From assembly GCF_026072635.1 (NCBI RefSeq), contig NZ_AP023081.1, positions 1,572,501 to 1,636,500 of the forward strand: DNA of 64,000 nt, in the 5' to 3' direction. Of this stretch, positions 20,147-28,991 are shown one piece after another (within the stretch, counting starts at the first letter, position 1; every line of letters begins with the position of its first letter). A program made the position numbers and the translations under genes. Under the pieces are notes generated by a model, which saw nothing but the letters and a program-made list of their open reading frames with translations, was not told where the DNA came from and searched no databases. The DNA comes from Pseudomonas solani. GTDB lineage: Bacteria > Pseudomonadota > Gammaproteobacteria > Pseudomonadales > Pseudomonadaceae.

Positions 20147-20754
20147 ATCCCCCGAACTTCATCCCGGTTCAGTGCCAGCCATTGCAGGGCGATGATGGCG
20201 GCGGCGTTGATGATCCGGCCGTCGCGCAGCGCGGCCAGGGCATCGGCGAAGGACAGCACGTGGACGCGGATGTCCTCGCCCTCTTCCGCCAGACCGTGCA
20301 CGCCACCGGCAGCGCCGCTGTCGCAGCGCCCGACGTAGAGATGCACGAATTCGTCCGATCCCCCTGGAGAAGGATAATAGGCGGTGATCGGCCACAACGA
20401 CGTCAGCGTCAGGTCGGCTTCCTCGACGGCCTCACGGCGGGCCACCTCGTCCGGTTCCTCGTCCTTGTCGATCAGCCCGGCCACCAGCTCCAGCATCCAG
20501 GGGTTGGCGCTCTTCTGCATGGCGCCGACGCGGAACTGCTCGATCAGCACCACCTGGTCGCGCTGCGGGTCGTAGGGCAGCACGCACACGGCATCGTGGC
20601 GCACGAAGAGCTCGCGGCTGAGGGTCGGCCCCATCTCCCCGGAGAACTGGCGATGACGCAGGTGCAGGCGATCCAGGCGATAGAAGCCACGGAAGCATTC
20701 TTCGCGCTTGATGATCTCGACCGCGTCCGGTCCGGGTTTGAAGGTATCTATCAT
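20137..20754 (-). CDS. nudF: ADP-ribose pyrophosphatase (Nudix)
   Basis: Hydrolyses ADP-ribose to AMP and ribose 5-phosphate. The 205-residue protein carries a Nudix box (about residues 90-112): G, five residues, E, seven residues, then REAVEEAD. The usual Gly near its end is Asp, which is tolerated in this subfamily. YYPSPGGSDEFVHLYVG downstream is typical of the ADP-ribose-specific group. It heads the nudF-DUF1249-cpdA run and is divergent from the lipoprotein gene at 20925. Confidence 0.93.
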   Translation of the reverse strand: MIDTFKPGPDAVEIIKREECFRGFYRLDRLHLRHRQFSGEMGPTLSRELFVRHDAVCVLPYDPQRDQVVLIEQFRVGAMQKSANPWMLELVAGLIDKDEEPDEVARREAVEEADLTLTSLWPITAYYPSPGGSDEFVHLYVGRCDSGAAGGVHGLAEEGEDIRVHVLSFADALAALRDGRIINAAAIIALQWLALNRDEVRGMWM

Positions 20755-20924
20755 CTGCGTCTCACTCGATCTGATGGTCCCGCTTTTCGCGCATCCTACT
20801 CTGGCGACTCGCCTTGCGCAGCCTCTTTGCAGATGGATTCGCGGCTGGGATCATGGCTCCCCGCGAGCGAACTCGAACCGCCCCAGGCAGTCGAAGCTCG
20901 CAATCCATAACGACTCCTCACCCG

Positions 20925-21677
20925 ATGACGAATTCAATCCCGATGCACAAGAAACTGCTCCTTCTCGGCTTCGCCCTCCTCCTCGGCGCCTGCCAGGCCC
21001 TGACGCCCGGCGACGGCGGCCTGGCCGTCAAGCGCGATGCCTGGGAGCACCTCAAGCCCGGTTGCCAGGGCGACAGCTGCCCACTGGTGAACATCGACGT
21101 CATCAGCTTTCCCGATCACCCGCAGCTCAGCGAACGGGTGACCCAGCGCCTGCTGCGCATGACGGCCGACGCACCGGATGCACCGCTGCCGGCCTCCCTG
21201 CAGTCCTACGAGAAGGACTTCCTGCAGCGCGCCGAGCCGGGCTGGGCCAGCTACCTGCAAGCCAAGGTGCGTGAACAACGTGACCAATTGACCATCATCG
21301 AACTGTCCAGCTACCTGGCCACCGGCGGTGCCCACGGCATGCCCGGGCGCGGCCTGATCAACTACGACCGCACGCTGGACAAGGTGCTGACCCTGCGCGA
21401 CATGCTCGTCCCCGGCCAGGAAGCCGAGTTCTGGAAGCTCGCCGAGCAGGCCCACCAGCGCTGGCTGGTCGCCAACAAGCTGGACCAGGACCCGGAATAC
21501 GCGAGCACCTGGCCCTTCCAGCGCACCGAGCACATCGCCCTCGGCCGTGGCGCGCTGCTGCTCAAGTACGACGTCTACAGCATCGCGCCCTATGCGGGCG
21601 GGCACCCGGAGCTGACCATCCCCTACCCGCAACTCAACGGGATATTGAAGCCGCAATACTTCCCCGGCCGCGGCTGA
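20925..21677 (+). CDS. DUF3298-type lipoprotein
   Basis: A 250-residue lipoprotein: KKLLLLGFALLLGAC is a signal peptide with lipobox LGAC. The mature part carries ELSSYLATGGAHGMPGRGLINYD and SIAPYAGGHPELTIPYPQL, typical of the RsiV-like DUF3298 fold (often with DUF4163). No function is known for stand-alone lipoproteins of this type. The start is uncertain: ATG 20925 or ATG 20943, neither with a clear ribosome site. Its last 44 bases overlap the end of the convergent cytX. The gene corresponds in position to PA4972. Confidence 0.78.
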   Translation: MTNSIPMHKKLLLLGFALLLGACQALTPGDGGLAVKRDAWEHLKPGCQGDSCPLVNIDVISFPDHPQLSERVTQRLLRMTADAPDAPLPASLQSYEKDFLQRAEPGWASYLQAKVREQRDQLTIIELSSYLATGGAHGMPGRGLINYDRTLDKVLTLRDMLVPGQEAEFWKLAEQAHQRWLVANKLDQDPEYASTWPFQRTEHIALGRGALLLKYDVYSIAPYAGGHPELTIPYPQLNGILKPQYFPGRG

Positions 21678-22932
21678 GGGAGCCCAGCACCAACTGCAGC
21701 CCGCCGGCCAGCAGCAAGGCCGGCAGGGTGGCGCCCACCTCGGGCATGAAGTTCGCCAGCAGGTGGTAGACGGTCACCCCGCAGGCCCAGGCGGTCAGCG
21801 TGTCCCAACGCAGGGCCCGGCGCGGTGCCAGCTCCTCGCGACGGCGGCGCAGCACGAAGTGATCCACCAGCACCACGCCAAACAGCGGCGCGAACACCGA
21901 GCCGATCAGCAGCAGGAAGTTCTGGTACTCGGCCAGCGGCGCGAACCAGGCGATCAAGGTGCACAGCGCGCCGATGGCCAGGGCCAGGTGCTCCACCTTC
22001 ACCGGCACCAGGATGCCGCTGGAAACCGCCGCCGAATGGATGTCGGCGAAGGCGTTCTCCGACTCGTCCAGCAGGATCAGCAGCAGCGGGATGCCCAGGC
22101 CGGCACCGGCCAGTGCCAGCAACAGTGCGTTGACCTCGCCGCTCGGGGCGAAGGCCAGGGTGTAGGCGACGCCCAGGCTCATCAGCCAGAAGTTGCCGAG
22201 GAAGAAGCCCAGGGCAGTACCGCCGAACACATTGCGTGCGCGCTTGCCGAAGCGCGAGTAGTCGGCGATCAGCGGCAGCCAGGACAGCGGCATGGCGATG
22301 GCGATGTCGAAGCCCAGTGCGAAGGGCAGCGAGCCGTCGCCGCCACGCGCCCAGATGGCGCCCAGGTCGGCCTTGTCGAACAGGTTCCAGGTCAGCCAGA
22401 TGCAGGCGCCCAGCAGCAGCCAGATGCCCCACTTGCGCAGCACGCGGCGCACGAAGGTGAGCGGGCCGGTCACCGCCAGCAACGTCGCCAACGCCCCGAA
22501 GAACAGGGTCCAGAGCGCCGGCGAGGCCAAGGCGCTGCCCTCGCCCCAGGCACGGGTGGCCAGCAGGCTGGCGGCATCGCGCATGACGATGATCTCGAAT
22601 GCGCCCCAACCCACCAGTTGCAGGAGGTTGAGCAGCGCCGGCAGCACCGCGCCGCGTTTGCCCAGGGCAAGGCCGAGGGTGCCCATGGCGGAGAGGCCGG
22701 TGTCGCTGCCGATCACCGCCGCAGCGCCCAGCAGCAACACGCCGACAGCGGTGCCGCAGGCGATGGCCGCCAGTGAACCGGCCAGGCCGAGCCCCGGCGC
22801 CAGCAGCGCGCCGAGTTGCAGCACCATCAGGCCGACGCCGAGGGAGAACCAGAGGGAGAACAGGTCGCGCGCGCCGAAGACGCGCTGGCCGGCGGGAACC
22901 GGCAGGGTCGGCGAGTAGCTGGGAGTGGTCAC
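21634..22932 (-). CDS. cytX: CytX-type hydroxymethylpyrimidine transporter
   Basis: A 432-residue member of the nucleobase:cation symporter-1 (cytosine permease-like) family with about 12 hydrophobic segments. Position directly after thiC, within reach of the thiC TPP riboswitch, supports the CytX subgroup proposed to import the thiamine precursor hydroxymethylpyrimidine. The N terminus (FGARDLFSLWFSLGVGLMVLQ) and the AWGEGSALASPALW loop fit the family. The start codon is GTG at 22932 with a weak ribosome site, and an 11-bp hairpin at 22965-22987 lies between it and thiC, so its expression may be partly attenuated. Substrate is inferred from context. Confidence 0.8.
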   Translation of the reverse strand: MTTPSYSPTLPVPAGQRVFGARDLFSLWFSLGVGLMVLQLGALLAPGLGLAGSLAAIACGTAVGVLLLGAAAVIGSDTGLSAMGTLGLALGKRGAVLPALLNLLQLVGWGAFEIIVMRDAASLLATRAWGEGSALASPALWTLFFGALATLLAVTGPLTFVRRVLRKWGIWLLLGACIWLTWNLFDKADLGAIWARGGDGSLPFALGFDIAIAMPLSWLPLIADYSRFGKRARNVFGGTALGFFLGNFWLMSLGVAYTLAFAPSGEVNALLLALAGAGLGIPLLLILLDESENAFADIHSAAVSSGILVPVKVEHLALAIGALCTLIAWFAPLAEYQNFLLLIGSVFAPLFGVVLVDHFVLRRRREELAPRRALRWDTLTAWACGVTVYHLLANFMPEVGATLPALLLAGGLQLVLGSLSRGRGSIAASISR

Positions 22933-22964
22933 GATGACGAAGGCCCTGAAGGTTGAACGCAGAA

Positions 22965-22987
22965 GGCCCGGCGCACTGCGCCGGGCC
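22965..22987 (-). terminator. Hairpin between thiC and cytX
   Basis: GGCCCGGCGCA and TGCGCCGGGCC are perfect 11-base arms with a one-base centre. On the minus strand only a weak T-containing tail follows, so it may be a leaky terminator or a stabilising hairpin rather than a full stop. Confidence 0.6.
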
Positions 22988-23011
22988 CGTTGGCTGTAGC
23001 CGCGAGGTCGG

Positions 23012-24898
<1,887 letters not shown>

Positions 24899-25000
24899 CT
24901 AGCTCCTGGGTGATGTCGGAGCGAACCTGAAAGGCAGAGTGCACCGGGACCGGTGCCGAGAGGAACCTCCCAAGAATGCTGCAAGGCGGGGGAGGCGCAT

Positions 25001-25093
25001 CTTGTTCCCTACGCAGGCCTTAACCTGATCAGGTTCAACGGGATCCGGAACTTTCCGATCTCAGCCTCCGATTCGAGGCACCCCGACAAGAAC
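25001..25093 (-). promoter_or_regulatory. TPP (thiamine pyrophosphate) riboswitch
   Basis: The minus strand carries the conserved THI-box elements in order: CGGGGTGCC, GGCTGAGA, a variable stem, AACCTGATCAGGTTAA and GCGTAGGGAA. CTTGT at the 5' edge (25093-25089) pairs with ACAAG at the 3' edge (25005-25001), closing the P1 helix. It precedes thiC by about 105 bases. In gammaproteobacteria this element usually hides the ribosome site or ends transcription when TPP is bound. Confidence 0.95.
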
Positions 25094-25099
25094 GCGACC

Positions 25100-25129
25100 A
25101 GTCTAAACAAGCCCCCCGAACAAAACCAA
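25100..25129 (-). promoter_or_regulatory. Candidate promoter of the thiC riboswitch transcript
   Basis: On the minus strand TTGGTT, an 18-base spacer and TAGACT. The -10 element ends at 25100, so transcription should start at about 25093, which is exactly the first base of the P1 helix of the riboswitch. That agreement is the main support. Confidence 0.55.
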
Positions 25130-25314
25130 CCCCAAGGTCAGAAATAAATGACCAGCCCGTCCGAAACCGACGCCCCGGACCGCGCCGCGCATTCATTGTT
25201 CCCGGCAAGCAACATAACGTGTTGCAAACTACACTGACCCCGCCATGGAGTCGTCTTGACCGCGTACCATGGCAGCCGTAGCCTTGCCCGACTTCACTGA
25301 ATCTAGGATTGATC
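25130..25314. other. Intergenic stretch between the thiC leader and tolC
   Basis: Together with the riboswitch this makes a gap of about 420 bases without genes between the divergent thiC and tolC. It has no convincing reading frame. It must hold the tolC promoter; TTGACC at 25256-25261 is a possible -35 element, but I see no good -10 at the right distance. AGGA six bases before the tolC ATG is its ribosome site. Confidence 0.5.
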
Positions 25315-26754
25315 ATGCTGCGCAGACTCTCACTGGCTGTTGCCGTGGCCTCCGCTTTCGCGGGTAGCGCCTGGGCAGCAGAGGCCCCGCTGTCAGCCAA
25401 GACGGACCTCGTGACCGTCTACAAGGACGCCGTAGACAACAACGCCGATCTCGCCGCCGCGCGCGCCAACTTCGAAGCCGTGCGCGAAGCCGTGCCCCAG
25501 GCCCGTTCCGGCCTGCTGCCGCAGATCAATGGTGGCGCCACCGCCAACGACACCCGCACCAAGCTCGATGAGCCGTCGGCCACCAGCTCGCGCAGCGGCA
25601 TCGCCTACCAGGCCAGCCTGAGCCAGCCGATCTTCCGCGCCGACCGCTGGTTCCAGCTGCAGGCCGCCGAGGCCAGCACCGAGCAGGCCTCCCTGGAATT
25701 CTCCGCGACCCAGCAGAACCTGATCCTGCAGACCGCCGAAGGCTACTTCGCCGTGCTCCGCGCCCAGGACAACCTGGCGTCCACCAAGGCTGAGGAAGCG
25801 GCGTTCAAGCGCCAGCTCGACCAGGCCAACGAGCGCTTCGATGTCGGCCTCTCCGACAAGACCGACGTGCTGGAAGCCCAGGCCGGCTTCGACACCGCCC
25901 GTGCCAACCGCATCATCGCCGAGCGCAACGTGGATGACGCCTTCCAGGCCCTGGTCACCCTGACCAACCGCGAATACGCCTCCATCGAAGGCATCCAGCA
26001 CACCCTGCCGGTGGTGGTGCCCGCGCCGAACGATGCCAAGGCCTGGGTCGACACCGCCGCCCAGCAGAACCTCAATCTGCAGGCCAGCAACTACGCCGTC
26101 GACGCCGCCGAAGAAACCCTGCGCCAGCGCAAGGCCGGCCACGCACCGACCCTGGATGCCGTCGCCCAGTACCAGAAAGGCGACAACGACAGCCTCGGCT
26201 TCAGCAACACCGGTTCCAGCCCGGTGCGCTACGGCAGCGACGTCGAGCAGCGCACCATCGGCCTGCAGCTGAACATCCCGATCTACAGCGGCGGCCTGAC
26301 CAGCTCCCAGGTGCGTGAGTCCTACCAGCGCCTGAGCCAGACCGAGCAGCAGCGCGAAAGCCTGCGTCGCCAGGTGGTGCAGAACACCCGCAACTACCAC
26401 CGCGCGGTGAACACCGACGTTGAGCAGGTCAAGGCCCGTAAGCAGTCGATCATCTCCAACCAAAGCGCCCTGGAAGCCACCGAGATCGGCTACCAGGTCG
26501 GTACCCGCAACATCGTCGACGTGCTCGATGCCCAGCGCCAGCTGTACGGCTCGGTGCGCGACTACAACAACGCGCGCTACGACTACATCCTCGACAACCT
26601 GCGCCTGAAGCAGGCCGCCGGCACCCTGGCCCCCTCAGACCTGGAAGCCCTCGCCAGCTTCCTCAAATCCGACTACGACCCGGACAAGGACTTCCTGCCC
26701 CCGGACCTGGCCAAGGCCGCAGAAGCCAGCCTGAAGAACAAGGCCGACTACTGA
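25315..26754 (+). CDS. tolC: TolC-family outer-membrane channel protein
   Basis: Outer-membrane exit duct for type I secretion or efflux. The 479-residue precursor has a signal peptide (about 1-22, ending GSAWA) and the two-fold TolC repeat: DLVTVYKDAVDNNADLAAAR at the start of the first half and LNIPIYSGGLTSSQVRES with VGTRNIVDVLDAQRQLYG in the second. The ATG at 25315 has AGGA at 25305-25308. It is the counterpart of PA4974 next to thiC. No adaptor or pump gene is adjacent, so its partners lie elsewhere. The symbol is by family. Confidence 0.9.
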   Translation: MLRRLSLAVAVASAFAGSAWAAEAPLSAKTDLVTVYKDAVDNNADLAAARANFEAVREAVPQARSGLLPQINGGATANDTRTKLDEPSATSSRSGIAYQASLSQPIFRADRWFQLQAAEASTEQASLEFSATQQNLILQTAEGYFAVLRAQDNLASTKAEEAAFKRQLDQANERFDVGLSDKTDVLEAQAGFDTARANRIIAERNVDDAFQALVTLTNREYASIEGIQHTLPVVVPAPNDAKAWVDTAAQQNLNLQASNYAVDAAEETLRQRKAGHAPTLDAVAQYQKGDNDSLGFSNTGSSPVRYGSDVEQRTIGLQLNIPIYSGGLTSSQVRESYQRLSQTEQQRESLRRQVVQNTRNYHRAVNTDVEQVKARKQSIISNQSALEATEIGYQVGTRNIVDVLDAQRQLYGSVRDYNNARYDYILDNLRLKQAAGTLAPSDLEALASFLKSDYDPDKDFLPPDLAKAAEASLKNKADY

Positions 26755-26765
26755 GTCGTCACCGC

Positions 26766-26805
26766 CCCATGAAAAAGCCCGGCACATGCCGGGCTTTTTC
26801 ATGGG
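26766..26805. terminator. Strong bidirectional terminator after tolC
   Basis: Perfect 19-base arms from CCCATGAAAAAGCCCGGCA, two-base centre CA, then the mirror arm. Five As and five Ts flank the GC stem, so it can end both tolC and the convergent aldolase transcript. Confidence 0.92.
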
Positions 26806-26821
26806 TGCCTTTCCAGACACA

Positions 26822-26887
26822 TGTAGGGCGGGTGAAATCCGCCGATGACCATGCACAGGGGCAAGTCGGGTTGCACCCGACCTACGG
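26822..26887. repeat. Intergenic palindromic repeat (Pseudomonas-type)
   Basis: TGTAGGGCGGGTGAAATCCGCC at one end and GTCGGGTTGCACCCGACCTA at the other. Each end is a small hairpin (GGCGG-GTGAAAT-CCGCC; GTCGGGTTGCACCCGAC) and the outer edges TGTAGG and CCTACG mirror each other. This is the look of dispersed repeats between convergent genes in many Pseudomonas genomes. Only one copy is seen in this window. Confidence 0.6.
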
Positions 26888-26908
26888 CTTAGCCCGTAGC
26901 ATGCACCC

Positions 26909-27700
26909 TCAGTCCCGATAATCCGGCGCCATCCGCTCCAGCAGCCTCAACAGCGCCTGCCAGGCCAGGTCCATCGCATCCGGGTCGGTCAGCTCGCCCT
27001 CCCCGGCCGGTTGCGCGGGCTCGTTGAACTGGCGCTGGGTGTGCTCGCAGACTTCATGGGGCGGCAGCAGCAATTCGCCGCCGGCCTGGGCCGCCACCTG
27101 GATGTCACAGGCCTTCTCCAGGTAGTACATGCGCAGGAAGGCCTGTGCGGGCGTCTCGCCAACGGTGAGCAGGCCGTGGTTGCGCAGGATCATCACCGGC
27201 TTGTCGCCCAGGTCCGCCACCAGGCGCTTCTGCTCATCGAGGTTGAGCGCCACGCCTTCGTAGTCGTGGTAGGCGACGCGGCCGTAGAACTCCATGGAAA
27301 TCTGGTTCACCGGCAACAGCCCCGCCGGCTGCGCGGCCACGGCACAGCCCGCGCGGGTGTGGGTGTGCAACACGCATTGGGCATCTTCGCGGGCGGCATG
27401 GATGGCGCTGTGGATGACGAAGCCCGCCGGATTGACCTTGTAGCGGGTGGGCTCCACCGCCTTGCCCTGCAGGTCGATCTTCACCAGGTCGCTGGCGCGG
27501 ATCTCATCGAACATCAGCCCGTAGGGGTTGATCAGGAAGTGATGCTCCGGCCCGGGTACCCGCACCGAGATGTGGGTGAAGATCAGGTCGGTCATGCGGA
27601 AGTGGGCGATCAGCCGGTAGCAGGCGGCCAGTTGCTGGCGCAGGGCGCGCTCCTCGGGGGAGCAGGACGATGGGGGCAGCGGGGCGTGCAGCGGCGTCAT
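26909..27700 (-). CDS. Class II aldolase/adducin-family protein
   Basis: A 263-residue cytoplasmic protein of the zinc-dependent class II aldolase/adducin fold. The metal-site histidines appear in VLHTHTRAGCAVA and the conserved loop in MILRNHGLLTVGE. LIFTHISVRVPGPEHHFLINPYG is the family's N-terminal block. Relatives are fuculose- and ribulose-phosphate aldolases, but this longer group acts on unknown, often non-phosphorylated, substrates. It follows the binding-protein gene with a hairpin between, and ends at the terminator shared with tolC. This island is not where I recall any PAO1 counterpart. Substrate unknown. Confidence 0.8.
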   Translation of the reverse strand: MTPLHAPLPPSSCSPEERALRQQLAACYRLIAHFRMTDLIFTHISVRVPGPEHHFLINPYGLMFDEIRASDLVKIDLQGKAVEPTRYKVNPAGFVIHSAIHAAREDAQCVLHTHTRAGCAVAAQPAGLLPVNQISMEFYGRVAYHDYEGVALNLDEQKRLVADLGDKPVMILRNHGLLTVGETPAQAFLRMYYLEKACDIQVAAQAGGELLLPPHEVCEHTQRQFNEPAQPAGEGELTDPDAMDLAWQALLRLLERMAPDYRD

Positions 27701-27730
27701 GGAAGGCTCCAGGGTCGATCGAAAAGGAAG

Positions 27731-27753
27731 CGGCCCACCGCCGAGGTGGGCCG
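27731..27753 (-). terminator. Hairpin between binding-protein and aldolase genes
   Basis: CGGCCCACC and GGTGGGCCG form nine-base arms around a five-base loop. On the minus strand CTTCCTTTTC follows, a weak T-rich tail, so it could be a terminator or a stability hairpin for the upstream message. Confidence 0.55.
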
Positions 27754-27769
27754 GGCAAGGGGCACCCTA

Positions 27770-28837
27770 TCAGCGTACCGCCCAGGCGTTGAAGCACTCC
27801 TCCAACTCCTCGCCATGATCGACCCAGAACTCCACATCCATCGGCAGGCTCGCCGCCAGCGCATCGGGCGTCACCGGGATCCAGCGGGCCTGTTCAGCGT
27901 CCAGCGCGGCGGCAGCATCGCGGTTGGTCGGCCCGTAGGGGATACGGCGGATGTACTCCAGCTGCGGCGCCTTGCGGTTGGCGAAGGCGATCAGTCGCTC
28001 GGCCTGCTGCGCATGCCGGGAGCCCTTGATGATCGCCCAGTAATCCATGCCGTATAGGCTGCCCGGCAGCACCAGGTCGAGGTTGCGTCCGGCCTGGTGC
28101 GCCGCCGCCACGCGCCCGGTATAGGACGAGGTCATCACCACGTCACCGGCGGCGAGCCACTGGGTCGGCTGGGCGCCCGCCTCCCACCACTGGATCTGCG
28201 GCTTGATCTGGTCGAGCTTGGCGAAAGCGCGGTCCACGCCGCCCGGGCTGGCGAGCACCTTGTACACGTCGGTCACCGGCACGCCATCGGCCAGCAGGGC
28301 GAACTCGAGGTTGTACACCGCACGCTTGCGCAACCCGCGCTTGCCGGGGAATTTCTCCAAGTCCCAGAAATCGGCCCAGGACGTGGGCGCTGCCTTCAGC
28401 CGGTCGGCGTCATAGGCGAGCGCAACACCCCACACCAGCGCGGCCGAGCCGCACTCCTGGGCGGCATCCTCGATCAGCCGCTCACTGCCGCCCATGCGTT
28501 GCCAGTCCAGCCGCTCGAACATCCCGCTTTCACAGCCCCGAACCAGGTCCGGCCCTTCGATCTGCACCAGGTCCCAATCGACGTGGCCGGTATCGGCCAT
28601 CACCCGGATGCGCGCCATTTCGCCGTTGTATTCGCTCTGGATCAGCGGCTTGCCGTCCTCGGCCACAAAGGGTTTGAAGAAGGCCTCGTCCTGGGCCTTC
28701 TGGCCGTCACCGCCGTAGCCGACCACCACCATGTCGGGTGCGCCCTGGGCCGCCACGGCGGGCATCAGCGCGGCCAGCAGAGTGATGAGAGGCAGGTTCG
28801 AGAAGCCGCGCGAAGGGCGCGAAGAGTCGTGTCGCAT
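27770..28837 (-). CDS. Polyamine-type ABC transporter substrate-binding protein (no transporter genes adjacent)
   Basis: A 355-residue periplasmic binding protein with a signal peptide (about 1-33, ending AVAAQGA). The domain order and motifs (WDLVQIEGPDLVRGCESG, WGVALAYDADRL, TSWADFWDLEKFPGKRGLR, WWEAGAQPTQWLAAGDVVM, YWAIIKGS) match the PotD/PotF-like class of binding proteins for putrescine, spermidine and related cations. No permease or ATPase gene lies beside it, so it must serve a transporter elsewhere or act alone. It is divergent from the flavoenzyme gene at 28992, with a shared AT-rich control region. Ligand not deducible; an amine is the best guess. Confidence 0.82.
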   Translation of the reverse strand: MRHDSSRPSRGFSNLPLITLLAALMPAVAAQGAPDMVVVGYGGDGQKAQDEAFFKPFVAEDGKPLIQSEYNGEMARIRVMADTGHVDWDLVQIEGPDLVRGCESGMFERLDWQRMGGSERLIEDAAQECGSAALVWGVALAYDADRLKAAPTSWADFWDLEKFPGKRGLRKRAVYNLEFALLADGVPVTDVYKVLASPGGVDRAFAKLDQIKPQIQWWEAGAQPTQWLAAGDVVMTSSYTGRVAAAHQAGRNLDLVLPGSLYGMDYWAIIKGSRHAQQAERLIAFANRKAPQLEYIRRIPYGPTNRDAAAALDAEQARWIPVTPDALAASLPMDVEFWVDHGEELEECFNAWAVR

Positions 28838-28929
28838 GAGGTTCTCCCATTGTTCTTGTTGTGCAGGGATGGCCCGTCAGGGGGCACGCATCACGCTAGT
28901 TGTCACTCAGTTAAAAAACAAGTTGATTT

Positions 28930-28944
28930 TTTACCATGGGTAAA
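28930..28944. promoter_or_regulatory. Candidate operator in the divergent control region
   Basis: TTTACC-ATG-GGTAAA is a perfect six-base inverted repeat with a three-base centre. It lies in an AT-rich intergenic region between the binding-protein gene and the flavoenzyme gene, where a regulator of both would act. The XRE-cupin regulator two kilobases away is the obvious but untested candidate. Confidence 0.4.
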
Positions 28945-28991
28945 TCAGTAATGGATTAATAAGAATTCCAGCAGCCCCGACGAGGATTGCC

